From Methanosarcinaceae archaeon UBA470 (GTDB lineage: Archaea; Halobacteriota; Methanosarcinia; Methanosarcinales; Methanosarcinaceae): a stretch of 46,380 nucleotides of DNA. Made by a program: the position numbers and the translations under genes. The stretch spans positions 1 through 46,380 of the forward strand of contig DAKU01000029.1 in the NCBI GenBank assembly GCA_002508425.1, read 5' to 3'. Shown here piece after piece: positions 18,815 to 28,044 of this stretch. Within the stretch, counting starts at the first letter, position 1. Every line of letters begins with the position of its first letter. The notes beneath the pieces are model-generated. The model made no database searches, was not told the DNA's origin, and saw only the letters and a list, made by a program, of their open reading frames with translations.

Positions 18815-20119
18815 ATGAAGATTCCACAGAAAGCACCGGACATGTGGGAGGTTATCGAAAAGTATCCTGAGATGCTCTCAATGTTCGTTGATCCACAGAT
18901 GCACGAGCTTGTTGCAAAGTACAACCGCGAGTATGTACACTGGGAAGAGCTCCGGCACCGCAAACTGCCTGTGGAGGCTGAGAAACTGTGGGCTTTGATC
19001 AAAACCTCAAGGGCATTGCAGGCCAAGCGCGTTGAATTCGCAGAGTGGACCTTCCGGTACTTCCTGTCAGGCGACACCCTGAGAAGACTGCACCTGCTGG
19101 ATACAAAAGGTGCCGGAAATCTGGAAAGCGGACCCGGAGGTGTGAGTGCTGCAGATAGGAAGCGGTACATCATCAACTCGCTCATGGAAGAAGCCATTGC
19201 CTCCAGTCAGCTTGAGGGAGCGGCCACCACCCGGGAAGCAGCCAAAAAGATGCTACGGCAGAAGCGAAAACCCATGGACTATTCCGAGAAGATGATCCTC
19301 AACGGCTATCAGACCATGTGCAGGATAGCAGAAATGAAGGACAGGTCCATTGATCCGGATACACTGCTTGATCTCCACAGGGAGATTACACACGACACTC
19401 TGGAAGATCCCGAATATGAAGGGAAGTTCAGGGACAACAACGAGATCGTAGTTGCAGACCCCCGGGACGGGAACAAGGTATATCATATCCCCCCGGACTA
19501 TCAGAAAATCCCCCTGCTCATGGAAGAGTTCTGCAGGTTTGCCAGCAACGATGAAGAAGAGTTCATCCACCCCCTTATAAAGGGCGTGATCCTCCACTTC
19601 CTGATAGGTTATATTCATCCCTTCACCGATGGTAACGGCCGATGTGCAAGGTCTATCTTCTACTGGTACATGCTCAGCCGGGGTTACTGGCTCTTTGAGT
19701 ACATGCCGATATCAAGGATACTGCTGCACTCCAAAGCAAAATATGCCCTCTCCTATCTGTATACTGAGACCGACGAGAACGACCTTACATACTTCATAAA
19801 CTACAATCTCTCTGCAATAGAAAAAGCGCTGCAAGACCTTGAAGAGTACATTAACCTCAAAAAGCAGGAACAGCATGAAACGATACAGATCATTGAAACC
19901 TCTGCGAGTCTGAACCTCAGGCAGGCTGACATACTTAAGAACCTGCTCAAAGAACCAGACAGATACTTCTCCATTGCTGAGATCAAAGGAAAGTACAATA
20001 TTGCCTATGACACAGCAAGAAATGACATGCAACATCTTGCGAAACTGGGATATGTCGAAAAGCTCGAAAGAGGCAGAAGCTTCATGTATAAGTATAAAGG
20101 AGTTAAACGGGTTTTGTGA
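18815..20119 (+). CDS. Fic family protein with C-terminal winged helix
   Basis: A 434-residue Fic protein; the family transfers AMP or other nucleotide groups to proteins. The catalytic motif HPFTDGNGR lies near residue 268 and is complete (His, Asp/Glu position, GNGR). An inhibitory-helix motif SSQLEG near residue 130 makes it a class II, self-inhibited Fic enzyme. An N-terminal Fic_N-like region precedes it. The last 75 residues form a winged helix (LRQADILKNLLKEPDRYFSIAEIKGKYNIAYDTARNDMQHLAKLGYV). The ATG at 18815 is chosen because the TTG nine bases upstream lies inside a repeated operator half-site. It sits between the ABC-3C module and hsdR. Control of its own promoter and of hsdR is inferred. 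Confidence 0.88.
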   Translation: MKIPQKAPDMWEVIEKYPEMLSMFVDPQMHELVAKYNREYVHWEELRHRKLPVEAEKLWALIKTSRALQAKRVEFAEWTFRYFLSGDTLRRLHLLDTKGAGNLESGPGGVSAADRKRYIINSLMEEAIASSQLEGAATTREAAKKMLRQKRKPMDYSEKMILNGYQTMCRIAEMKDRSIDPDTLLDLHREITHDTLEDPEYEGKFRDNNEIVVADPRDGNKVYHIPPDYQKIPLLMEEFCRFASNDEEEFIHPLIKGVILHFLIGYIHPFTDGNGRCARSIFYWYMLSRGYWLFEYMPISRILLHSKAKYALSYLYTETDENDLTYFINYNLSAIEKALQDLEEYINLKKQEQHETIQIIETSASLNLRQADILKNLLKEPDRYFSIAEIKGKYNIAYDTARNDMQHLAKLGYVEKLERGRSFMYKYKGVKRVL

Positions 20120-20120
20120 G

Positions 20121-20154
20121 TACCAATATCTACCGATTTCTACCAAATTGGTAG
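20121..20154. promoter_or_regulatory. Operator-like repeats between fic and hsdR
   Basis: Contains TACCAAT, TCTACCGA and the palindrome CTACCAA-A-TTGGTAG (20140-20154), the same half-sites as upstream of fic. It lies just before a TATA-like stretch and about 155 bases before the hsdR ATG. Confidence 0.55.
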
Positions 20155-20214
20155 TAATTCTTTTTTGAATATCTCCGAACAGGCAACCTCATTTTTTACA
20201 CGCTTAAAAACATC

Positions 20215-20227
20215 AAGCTTAAATATA
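20215..20227 (+). promoter_or_regulatory. Possible TATA box for hsdR
   Basis: GCTTAAATATAG resembles an archaeal box A. Transcription would begin near 20250, leaving a leader of about 60 bases before the chosen hsdR start. The operator-like repeats lie about 65 bases upstream. Confidence 0.35.
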
Positions 20228-20308
20228 GAAAACATCAATTTCTTTAAAATATGCAAACAGTTCTTAATTGAACAACGATCAGGGATATTTGCATGGAGCT
20301 GCTGCCAC

Positions 20309-23300
20309 ATGAGCGAAAATGAACTCGAACAACTCTGTATTACCTGGTTCCAGGACACCGGCTGGGACTACCAGTACGGTCCTGATATCGCTTATGACGG
20401 CATAAGCCCGCAGCGGCAGGATTACCGGCAGGTCATCCTGCCAGATCGTCTACGCAGTGCACTGCATCGCCTGAATCCAGAAGTACCTGCTCCAATACTG
20501 GAAGACGTATTGCACACTTTGAGCAAGCTTCAACATCTTTCTCTCATAAAGAACAACCGCACTTTCCATGAGATGCTGCTGGAAGGAGTGCCGGTGGAGT
20601 ATGAAATTGATGGGGAGATGCGAGGGGACAGCGTAAGGCTCATTGACTTTGAGCATCGGGAAATGAACAGGTTCCTTGTTGTGAACCAGTTCACAGTACA
20701 GGGTCTGAAACAACCCCGCAGACCCGACATAGTAATTTTCATAAACGGATTGCCCATAGCTGTCATTGAGTTGAAGAATCCGGCTATTGAGCAGGCGGAT
20801 ATATGGGCTGCATATCGGCAGTTGCAGACCTATAAGGAAGAAATGGCCGATCTCTTCGTGTTCAACGAGGTCATGGTGATCTCCGACGGGTTCAATGCCC
20901 GTGTAGGTTCACTGACAGCATCAAAGGAATGGTTCATGCCCTGGCGTACCATTCGCAGTGAAAAGGATCAGCCTCTTCTGGAATATGAGCTGGAAAAAGT
21001 AGTAAAAGGCTTCTTTGCTCCAAATTTGCTGCTGGACTACCTGCGCCATTTCATTCTCTTCGAACCGGCTGGGGATACACTCATCAAGAAGATCGCAGGG
21101 TATCACCAGTTCCATGCTGTGCGGGAAGCGGTGCGTGCAACTGTAATAGCTGCCGGACTAACTACAACCTCAGAAGCAAAAGAGCCACGTGCAAACTATG
21201 CCGAGAAAGTGAAACCTGGATCAAAGCGCGGCGGTATAATCTGGCATACACAGGGTTCAGGTAAGAGCATCTCCATGGCCTGCTTTGCAGGCAAGCTGAT
21301 GCAACAGCCCGAAATGCATAATCCCACGCTGGTAGTTGTCACTGACCGTAACGATCTTGACGGCCAGCTGTACCGGACCTTTGTCAATGCAAAAATGCTG
21401 CTCAAGGAAACGCCAGTGCAGGCAGATAGCCGGGAGGAGTTACGTGAACTGCTCGCCAACCGTCCTTCGGGTGGTATTATCTTCACCACCATTCAGAAGT
21501 TCATGCCCGGAAAAGGTGAAACTCATTTTCCAAAACTCACCGACCGTGATAATGTCGTTGTCATAGCCGACGAGGCACACCGTAGCCAATACGGTTTCCG
21601 TGCCATAATGGACACAACCACAGGAGCTTTCAAATACGGTTATGCCCATCACATGCGCTCAGCCCTGCCAGCAGCAACCTTCGTAGGTTTCACCGGCACA
21701 CCTATTGAAAGCGATGACAAGGACACCCGCTGGGTTTTCGGGGAGTATGTCAGTATCTACGACATTCAGGATGCTGTCCTTGATGGTGCAACAGTACCCA
21801 TCTATTATGAAAGCCGTCTGGCAAAACTGGACATCAACCAGACTGATATCGAGAAGCTCAACGACGAAGTCGAGGAAGTACTGGAGGACGAGGAAGATAT
21901 TGCTTTGCGGGAAAGATCAAAATCCCGCTGGGCAGCCCTGGAGCAACTAGTGGGAGCTGATAAGCGCATCCGGGAAGTGGCCAATGACCTCGTAACTCAT
22001 TTTGTGAACAGGAATTCATCCATAAAAGGCAAGGGTATGATCGTCTGCATGAGCCGTGAAATATGCGTGCGCATGTACGATGCCATCACTGAACTAAGAC
22101 CGCAGTGGCATAGTGATGATCCCACCAGGGGAGCAATAAAGATCATCATGACAGGCTCTGCCTCAGATGAGGCTCATCTTCAACCGCATATATACAGCTC
22201 CCAGACAAAAAAGATGCTGGAGAACCGCTTCAAGGATCCTGATGATCCGCTGCAGCTTGTCATCGTACGTGACATGTGGCTCACAGGATTTGATGTGCCA
22301 TGCCTGCATACAATGTACGTGGACAAACCCATGCGTGCTCATAACCTCATGCAGGCAATAGCACGCGTAAACCGCGTGTTCCATGAAAAGCAGGGTGGTC
22401 TTGTGGTGGACTACATTGGTATTGCCTCAGAACTGCGTGCAGCTCTGGTAAACTATGTGGAAAATCGCGGTAAAGGTACCCCTACCATTGATAACTCTGA
22501 ACCCTTGGCAATACTCAGGGGAGAAATGGAAAAAGCCAGGGGTATGTTCCATGGCTTTAATTACATGGACTACAAAACCAATGCAGTGCAACTGCTTCTG
22601 CCTGCAGCTAACCATATCCTTAGTCTTGAGAACGGTCGCAAGCGATATTTTGATGTAGTGCTTGCCATTTCCAAAGCATATTCACTATGTGGGACCAGGG
22701 ACGAAGCAATGGGGCTTCGTGAAGAGATCGCATTTTTCCAGGCAGTGAAAGTTGTTATTTCTAAGGCGTCCACCAGCGATAAAAAGCTGGCAGAGGAAAA
22801 GAAGGATCAGATCATCAAACAGATCCTTGATAATGCTCTTGTGGCAGAAGGTGTGGAAGACATCTTCAAGCTTGCAGGTCTGGATAAACCGGATCTCAGT
22901 ATCCTATCCGATGCATTCCTTGATGAAATAAGGAACTTACCCCACAAGAATCTTGCAGTGGAGTTATTGCAAAAACTTCTTAAAGACCAGATAAGATCCC
23001 GAACACGCACTAATGTGATACAGGAACGCAAATTCAGTGAACGGTTAACTGCCTCCCTGAACAAATACCATGGTCGTGCCGTGAAAAGTGCTGAGGTCAT
23101 AGAGGAACTTATTACAATGGCCAAAGAGTTCCGTGAAGCTGCAAAACGTGGGGAGGAACTTGGACTCAACGAATCGGAGATAGCATTCTACGATGCACTG
23201 GCAGACAATGAAAGTGCTGTTCGCGAACTGGGCGATGAGACACTAAAGAAGATCGCACAGGAATTAGCGGACAAACTGAGAAAAAGCACAACAGTGGACT

Positions 23301-23464
23301 GGCAGAAACGGGACAATGTGCGTGCAAAACTACGCAATCTGATACGTATAACCCTTCGTCGGTATAAGTATCCACCTGACAAGCAGGAAGAGGCCATTCA
23401 ATTAGTATTGCAGCAGGCCGAGCGTTTGTCTGATGACTGGAGTAAAGTCCTTGAAAGTGCCTGA
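20309..23464 (+). CDS. hsdR: Type I restriction endonuclease subunit HsdR
   Basis: A 1051-residue translocase-endonuclease subunit. The nuclease domain has PDIVIFINGLPIAVIELKNPA near residues 138-156 (PD...ExK). The SF2 motor has Walker A TQGSGKS near 312, DEAHRSQYG near 418, TGTPI, and later helicase motifs (VRDMWLTGFDVPCLHTMYVDKPM; QAIARVNRVF). A helical C-terminal region for HsdM binding ends the protein. The ATG at 20309 has a GGAGCT site. The frame is open for 48 codons upstream, but that part lacks family resemblance and runs into the operator region. All motifs appear intact. It is separated from hsdM and hsdS by the inserted ABC-3C and fic genes. Confidence 0.93.
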   Translation: MSENELEQLCITWFQDTGWDYQYGPDIAYDGISPQRQDYRQVILPDRLRSALHRLNPEVPAPILEDVLHTLSKLQHLSLIKNNRTFHEMLLEGVPVEYEIDGEMRGDSVRLIDFEHREMNRFLVVNQFTVQGLKQPRRPDIVIFINGLPIAVIELKNPAIEQADIWAAYRQLQTYKEEMADLFVFNEVMVISDGFNARVGSLTASKEWFMPWRTIRSEKDQPLLEYELEKVVKGFFAPNLLLDYLRHFILFEPAGDTLIKKIAGYHQFHAVREAVRATVIAAGLTTTSEAKEPRANYAEKVKPGSKRGGIIWHTQGSGKSISMACFAGKLMQQPEMHNPTLVVVTDRNDLDGQLYRTFVNAKMLLKETPVQADSREELRELLANRPSGGIIFTTIQKFMPGKGETHFPKLTDRDNVVVIADEAHRSQYGFRAIMDTTTGAFKYGYAHHMRSALPAATFVGFTGTPIESDDKDTRWVFGEYVSIYDIQDAVLDGATVPIYYESRLAKLDINQTDIEKLNDEVEEVLEDEEDIALRERSKSRWAALEQLVGADKRIREVANDLVTHFVNRNSSIKGKGMIVCMSREICVRMYDAITELRPQWHSDDPTRGAIKIIMTGSASDEAHLQPHIYSSQTKKMLENRFKDPDDPLQLVIVRDMWLTGFDVPCLHTMYVDKPMRAHNLMQAIARVNRVFHEKQGGLVVDYIGIASELRAALVNYVENRGKGTPTIDNSEPLAILRGEMEKARGMFHGFNYMDYKTNAVQLLLPAANHILSLENGRKRYFDVVLAISKAYSLCGTRDEAMGLREEIAFFQAVKVVISKASTSDKKLAEEKKDQIIKQILDNALVAEGVEDIFKLAGLDKPDLSILSDAFLDEIRNLPHKNLAVELLQKLLKDQIRSRTRTNVIQERKFSERLTASLNKYHGRAVKSAEVIEELITMAKEFREAAKRGEELGLNESEIAFYDALADNESAVRELGDETLKKIAQELADKLRKSTTVDWQKRDNVRAKLRNLIRITLRRYKYPPDKQEEAIQLVLQQAERLSDDWSKVLESA

Positions 23465-23516
23465 TAAATGGTCCCTCTAACTACATTGAAATTGCTGTAA
23501 AAAGTAGAGAGAATGC

Positions 23517-23850
23517 CTAAACACTCTCCCTCAATATCTTCGCGATCTCCGGTTCCTTCTCCACAAGCTCCATCAAAGCCATGGCAATATCAGATCGCTT
23601 CTTCTCCACATCAACAGCAGTTTCAAGATTAAGGACCATCCCACATGATGCACAGAAGTCTGAAGTTGGACCATTCGTGGTCTTGCATCTTGGACAGTTC
23701 TGGGGGATGAGCTCCGATGCTTTATCCTTTTTCTGTTTCAGTCCATAATGTTCAAGTATTGTATTGTTTACCTGTCCTCCCTAGAGGTGCAGGTATGTTG
23801 CAGACATCCTTGTCCCATGTTTCCAGCCCATATGCATCTCAAGCTTCAAA
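23517..23850 (-). pseudogene. Tyrosine recombinase (integrase) C-terminal remnant
   Basis: Reading the minus strand gives LEMHMGWKHGTRMSATYLHL, then an in-frame TAG, then GGQVNNTILEHYGLKQKKDK, two CxxC pairs (NCPRCKT, DFCASCGM) and a stop at 23517-23519. 'MGW..G..M...Y.HLSG' carries the catalytic Tyr of archaeal integrases, and a zinc-ribbon tail is usual for the methanosarcinal type. The stop after HL and loss of everything upstream of about 23850 make it dead. It sits immediately beyond hsdR and probably marks the edge of a former mobile island. Confidence 0.7.
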
Positions 23851-23905
23851 ATGACTTAATCATATCTCATCATCATTAGCATTAACATATTTAATATATT
23901 CATAA

Positions 23906-23917
23906 TGTTTAAATAGG
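23906..23917 (+). promoter_or_regulatory. TATA box of the exported-protein gene at 24006
   Basis: TGTTTAAATAGG contains a canonical archaeal TTTAAATA. It predicts a leader of about 65 bases ending in a strong GGAGGGT ribosome site at 23994-24000. Confidence 0.5.
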
Positions 23918-24005
23918 CAAAACATCGATGTTTGAGTGTAGATCTTACCTGTGTTTCGTCGATTAGCAATGTACATAAGTAAGTTCTAAAAACGGAGGGT
24001 TAAAA

Positions 24006-24878
24006 ATGACATATTCCAACTTACCGAGAATAATGCTGCTGACAGTAGCCGTACTCGGCTTAGTGTCTGTAGCAAGTGCTTGTGAAATATCTGGTTATAA
24101 GTATCAGGAACTAAGCGATGGGACAAAGTATGTAAACAATCCCATTCAGGGATGGGACGTTTACTTATTTAGCCAGCCGTTACCTGCTGGTACAGCTCCC
24201 AGCTCGGAAGCCACTGGTTATTTAGCACAGACCACCACTGGTGCAGATGGTAAATACTACTTTAAGAATCTTGGTTACAAGACCTATTATGTTTATGAAG
24301 AGGGCAGGCCAGGATGGACCCAGCTCACTGGTGGGATCTATCCAGCAAACAGCTACTACAAGGTAATCTTAACCTCAGCAGCTCGTGTAGCTACTGAAAA
24401 GAACTTCGTAAACAAGTACAATGTTGTCAAGTGCTCTGGAGAGACGGCCTGGGCAGCTCAGCAAAAGCCAGAACAAAACCGCTTTGTTGAGAAGGGCAAC
24501 TGGGCAACCTACATAACATATAATGTCGGTGAGGGTACAAATGTAACACCTAAAGTGTTCCCACTCTATGCAGGACAGACAAAGCTGGCGGGCTCACTGT
24601 ACGTGTATGACTCTAATGGTAAACTCTACGTAAAGTATGTTGCAGGAGGAAGCAATGCGTTCAGTGAATATCACTTACAGGTAGAAGATGAATTTGCCGG
24701 CTTCCAGGATGTGAGGACATACAACAAGAAGACTGGCTACGGATCACCAATTCCAGGACAGTTCGACTACGTAAAGGAATATACCACAAAGACAGCTGAC
24801 AGTGGCTGGATAACAGTTCCTATCAGCGGATATGAAGACAAGGATGTCTACATAGCTGCCCATGCTGCCATGGCTTAA
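24006..24878 (+). CDS. Exported protein with SdrD B-like (CNA-B-type) domain
   Basis: A 290-residue secreted protein. Signal peptide residues 1-25 end at SVASA, followed by Cys. Residues 26-115 resemble an SdrD B/CNA-B-like beta sandwich (ISGYKYQELSDGTKYVNNPIQGWDVYLF; TTGADGKYYFKNLGYKTYYVYEE..PGWTQ). The C-terminal 150 residues form a second beta-rich unit (GNWATYITYNVGEGTNVTPKVFPLYAGQTKLAGSLYVYDSNGKLYVKY) rich in Tyr and Gly. There is no C-terminal anchor, so it is released or held by the S-layer. A strong TATA, a near-perfect GGAGGGT site and a strong terminator predict high expression. A structural or adhesive surface role is inferred. Confidence 0.8.
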   Translation: MTYSNLPRIMLLTVAVLGLVSVASACEISGYKYQELSDGTKYVNNPIQGWDVYLFSQPLPAGTAPSSEATGYLAQTTTGADGKYYFKNLGYKTYYVYEEGRPGWTQLTGGIYPANSYYKVILTSAARVATEKNFVNKYNVVKCSGETAWAAQQKPEQNRFVEKGNWATYITYNVGEGTNVTPKVFPLYAGQTKLAGSLYVYDSNGKLYVKYVAGGSNAFSEYHLQVEDEFAGFQDVRTYNKKTGYGSPIPGQFDYVKEYTTKTADSGWITVPISGYEDKDVYIAAHAAMA

Positions 24879-24906
24879 ATCCAAAGGCCATGTAGACCAT
24901 GCTAAA

Positions 24907-24945
24907 CCCGGGTGTTACATACCCGGGGATCGCTTTTTTATTTAT
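24907..24945 (+). terminator. Strong hairpin terminator after the exported-protein gene
   Basis: A seven-bp GC stem (CCCGGGT/ACCCGGG) with a seven-base loop at 24907-24927 is followed by a run of T from 24934. Confidence 0.75.
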
Positions 24946-25259
24946 TTTCGATCATCAAAAGGTCGCTTTGATCCGCAAGAGTATATATTTTATATAAGTG
25001 GAAAGAAGGGCATGGCAATTTATGATTACAAGAAAAAGTCTTAGGAAAACAGATAAAAGTCTCCGTATTTAGCAGATTTTTCCTAACCAAATGGGAATTT
25101 CTCCCTAAGCTTCATCATAATGTGGTTAATGATCCCGATTATTAGTATCTTAATCGCTATGACATTTGCATAGTTAAAAATATTAGATATAACATTTATA
25201 ATAATTACAATGAAGAGAAGTTATATATATTAGAAACTGTATCCAGAAATAGATCACGA
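24946..25259. other. Intergenic region before the second DUF1699 gene
   Basis: AT-rich, with short open frames that show no protein-like composition. It ends with the promoter of the DUF1699 gene; nothing else was recognised. Confidence 0.4.
25221..25231 (+). promoter_or_regulatory. TATA box of the DUF1699 gene
   Basis: TTATATATATT lies 29 bases before the ATG at 25260, which predicts a very short or absent leader; no clear ribosome site is present. Confidence 0.45.
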
Positions 25260-25658
25260 ATGAAAATAAGAATTGTTAGTTCTAAAGATGAAATAAACAC
25301 ATTAAATTCAGATGAAAAGATGGTTCACTTTGCATTCAGGCCATCAAATGAAAACATCTTCTTACTTGTAATGAGGTGTCCAGAAGTTAAAGCACTACAT
25401 ATTCCAGGTTCTTATCTAAAAACAATATCTGAAGCTACAAGAATGTATCTTAAAATGCAAGGTATTGAGATACTTGAAGGTGATGTTTGGGGACACCGTA
25501 AGGATATTAAAGAGTATTATGAGATTCCTCAGGAGTTATTTGACCGCCTTAAACAATTGCGTCAGGATGGGATGCCAGAACCGGACATCATTGAAAAGCT
25601 GAACAGAGAAAACAGATTAAGTTCAGATCTCATTTCATTCATCGTTAAGGGCAACTAA
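25260..25658 (+). CDS. DUF1699 family protein
   Basis: A complete 132-residue soluble protein, MKIRIVSSKDEINTLNSDEKMVHFAFRPSNENIFLLVMRCPEVKALHIPGSYLKTIS..., whose last 95 residues match the gene at the left window edge at about 74 positions. Blocks HIPGSYLKTIS, GDVWGHRKDIKEYYE and DLISFIVKGN are shared. No catalytic motif or membrane helix is visible. The family is known to me as methanogen-associated with no proven role. The gene has its own TATA box close to the start and no operon partner, since the next gene is on the other strand. Confidence 0.85.
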   Translation: MKIRIVSSKDEINTLNSDEKMVHFAFRPSNENIFLLVMRCPEVKALHIPGSYLKTISEATRMYLKMQGIEILEGDVWGHRKDIKEYYEIPQELFDRLKQLRQDGMPEPDIIEKLNRENRLSSDLISFIVKGN

Positions 25659-25740
25659 TTCTACAACATGATTATCGGTACTACTATATAGTTCACTACA
25701 GACATACAAAAGACAAGCCTTCGAAAGACGCCACCTATTC

Positions 25741-25757
25741 TGGGTTGCAACAACCCA
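25741..25757. other. Short perfect hairpin
   Basis: TGGGTTG-CAA-CAACCCA lies 80 bases after the DUF1699 stop. No T-run follows, so a terminator role is doubtful. Confidence 0.3.
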
Positions 25758-25867
25758 CTTCCAGTATATGCAGGGTGATCTGTGCAGCATTCATATGCAT
25801 ATTTTGGTTCCATGCGACAGCTGCAATATGCCATTATAGCAAATTAACGCGTGATATATAAAAATAC

Positions 25868-25977
25868 ATTTGTAGGGCTGGCTTTTTGTGCTTGCTTGGA
25901 TTTGCCTCACAATGCTCGAACCTCAGCCCTCTATCGTGGCTTGGGCACCGATACGCTCTTATGAACTCATCCGTTCC
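25868..25977 (-). repeat. Dispersed GC-rich structured repeat, copy C
   Basis: Inverted copy of the repeat at 7838-7946. A 23-base perfect match lies at 25910-25932, and similarity extends across most of the element from the CGGAT stretch to CCCTACAAAT. The first hairpin of copy A is weakened here by mismatches. It sits between convergent genes. Confidence 0.65.
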
Positions 25978-26044
25978 AAGATCAGAAAGTGGTACTAACG
26001 AGACAACATATAGGAGTTCTGGCCTGACAAGAAGGGAAGCAACC

Positions 26045-27838
26045 TTATTTTATCCAATATCTATTGAGTGGTATTTCGAAAGTAAAGGTAGACCCTTTTC
26101 CGATTTCACTTTCAATCCAAACCTTTCCTTTGTGCATCTCCACTAACCTTTTAACAATCGCAAGACCAAGACCTGTTCCTTCATGCCTTCGATTATTTGC
26201 AGTGTCAAGCTGGCCAAAAACTGTAAACAGCTTATTCTGGTCTTCTTTTGAGATTCCTTCTCCTGTATCAATTACTTCAAACAAAATATTCTCATCGTTT
26301 GATTTAATGTTTAGAGTCACCTTGCCGCCTGTAGGAGTAAATTTTATAGCATTGCTAATAAGGTTGTATAGTATCTGTTTCAATTTAACTCTGTCAGCTT
26401 TGATGGTTTTTATGCTACAATCTATATTCTGCTTAAGCTCAATCCCTTTACTTGATGCAAGGGAAGAACATGCCATTAAAACCTCATTGATTGTTTCATG
26501 AATCGATATACTATCACATGATAATTCCATTTTCCCAGCTTCTATTTTGGAAATATCAAGTATGTCATTTATAACGAGAAGGAGGTGCTTACCACTGTTA
26601 GATACATTACTTATATACCTAATTTGCTTTTCATTGAGGCTTCCTGTTTTACCTTCAAGGAGAAGATCTGAAAAACCAATAATAGAATTTAAGGGTGTTC
26701 GCAGCTCATGGCTCATATTAGCCAAAAAAGTACTTTTGGCAGTATTGGCATTTTCTGCCTCAACAGCCAGATAATTAGCTTTGTCTATTGCCTTACGGAG
26801 TTCTTCTTCTGCATACTTGCGCTCAGTGATGTTACTTATGGTCATCATCTGACCTATTTTATTTTCATAGTTATCATGCAATGGCAAAAATGTAATGTTG
26901 AACCAATAATCATAACCTTCGATATTCTCCTTAACTTCAATGTTATCTATTTCTTTACTACTTGTATCTCTATTTAAAATGTCACACCATGGTTTTGACA
27001 ATTCAGATACATGTGTTCCGATGGCGTTTGATATTATATACTGATTATTCACAGCAGAATTATTATAGTCCACAATTCTCTGCTCTCTATCAAAAACTAT
27101 GACACCTTCATGGTTATTCTCAAAAAGCAAACTACGAGCCAGAGGAGTCAGATTGAACAATTTGTATCGTGTAAATCCTATGAATATAATAATTGCACTC
27201 AATGTAAGGGAAAAGGGAGAAGGATCAATACCCCATGGAGACATTCCCAACAACCGCATAAGAAGAGTTAAAAAAGGCATCAATGATCCGATAATTATAA
27301 TATAAATCTGTTTGTGGAAGTCTGGCAGAGTTACTTGTAACATGCTAAAAAGAATAATTAAACCCAAGATAATGCAAATAATAGTAAAGATAAAATGTAC
27401 CCAATACCATATGCCAAGATCAAAATAAAATACTGGGAACAAACCACCATAATCTATATGCATATTCTTGTTGAACAGATCATGATGTTCAGTGGTGAAT
27501 ACAAGTAAAAGAGTTATGACTGGAATACCAAATAAAAGACCCATTATAGGTTTTGGCAACCCACTTTTTTTGCCACTATAACTTATTGTAAAGAGCAAGA
27601 AAAGTAGAGGAAGTACAGAAACTCCAATATACTCTATTTTATAAAATATCAAAACTGTATGAATTTCAGTTGAGGATATCTCCAACGCATAAAAGAATGA
27701 ATAGAAGATGATGGAAATAAGAAGTAAAGATAAATATTTTGCACCTTGAGCAGCCTTATATTCTTGAATGTAATATAAAAGGGTGCAGATAATAAAGCAC
27801 GAAATAAACAAAGGGATTGAGTATATATTGAAATACAT
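26045..27838 (-). CDS. Membrane sensor histidine kinase (7TM-PAS-HisKA-HATPase)
   Basis: A 597-residue kinase. Seven hydrophobic helices occupy residues 1-222 (histidine-kinase N-terminal 7TM type). A PAS domain covers about 235-345 (NNHEGVIVFDREQRIVDYNN...ITERK). The HisKA motif is FLANMSHELRTPLNSIIGFS with phospho-acceptor His377. The ATPase has the N box NLISNAIKF (492-500), DTGEGI (524-529) and GTGLGL (554-559). It lacks a receiver, so its partner regulator must be encoded elsewhere. Its 7TM-PAS half is clearly homologous to the hybrid kinase at 42229. The ligand is unknown. The ATG has a weak GGAT site and a TATA box about 50 bases upstream. Confidence 0.92.
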   Translation of the reverse strand: MYFNIYSIPLFISCFIICTLLYYIQEYKAAQGAKYLSLLLISIIFYSFFYALEISSTEIHTVLIFYKIEYIGVSVLPLLFLLFTISYSGKKSGLPKPIMGLLFGIPVITLLLVFTTEHHDLFNKNMHIDYGGLFPVFYFDLGIWYWVHFIFTIICIILGLIILFSMLQVTLPDFHKQIYIIIIGSLMPFLTLLMRLLGMSPWGIDPSPFSLTLSAIIIFIGFTRYKLFNLTPLARSLLFENNHEGVIVFDREQRIVDYNNSAVNNQYIISNAIGTHVSELSKPWCDILNRDTSSKEIDNIEVKENIEGYDYWFNITFLPLHDNYENKIGQMMTISNITERKYAEEELRKAIDKANYLAVEAENANTAKSTFLANMSHELRTPLNSIIGFSDLLLEGKTGSLNEKQIRYISNVSNSGKHLLLVINDILDISKIEAGKMELSCDSISIHETINEVLMACSSLASSKGIELKQNIDCSIKTIKADRVKLKQILYNLISNAIKFTPTGGKVTLNIKSNDENILFEVIDTGEGISKEDQNKLFTVFGQLDTANNRRHEGTGLGLAIVKRLVEMHKGKVWIESEIGKGSTFTFEIPLNRYWIK

Positions 27839-27886
27839 TTTTCTATCCTGTTGTATTAAGACACATTATTTTATTAATTTTAATTC

Positions 27887-27898
27887 TTTATATATATC
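27887..27898 (-). promoter_or_regulatory. TATA box of the histidine kinase gene
   Basis: On the minus strand ATATATATAAAG lies about 50 bases before the ATG at 27838, a typical archaeal spacing for a leader of about 20-25 bases. Confidence 0.45.
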
Positions 27899-28044
27899 GA
27901 TTGTGATATAAGACTTGTGCAATTGCAATAGGAAGGATGATTATCTATTGACATCCAAATCAGATAGCTTGATCTTTGTCAAAGCTAAGATGTTTTGTTA
28001 TAACCGCCTTAATGAACCAAACATGAGAAAGTGAAGTGAACTGA

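Noticed and set aside
20165..20308. Longer N-terminus for HsdR
   Set aside because: The extra 48 residues begin at a TTG beside the operator repeats, lack HsdR similarity and precede an ATG with a good ribosome site.
25886..26146. Small plus-strand gene overlapping the dispersed repeat
   Set aside because: It translates the repeat and then antisense sequence of the histidine kinase gene.
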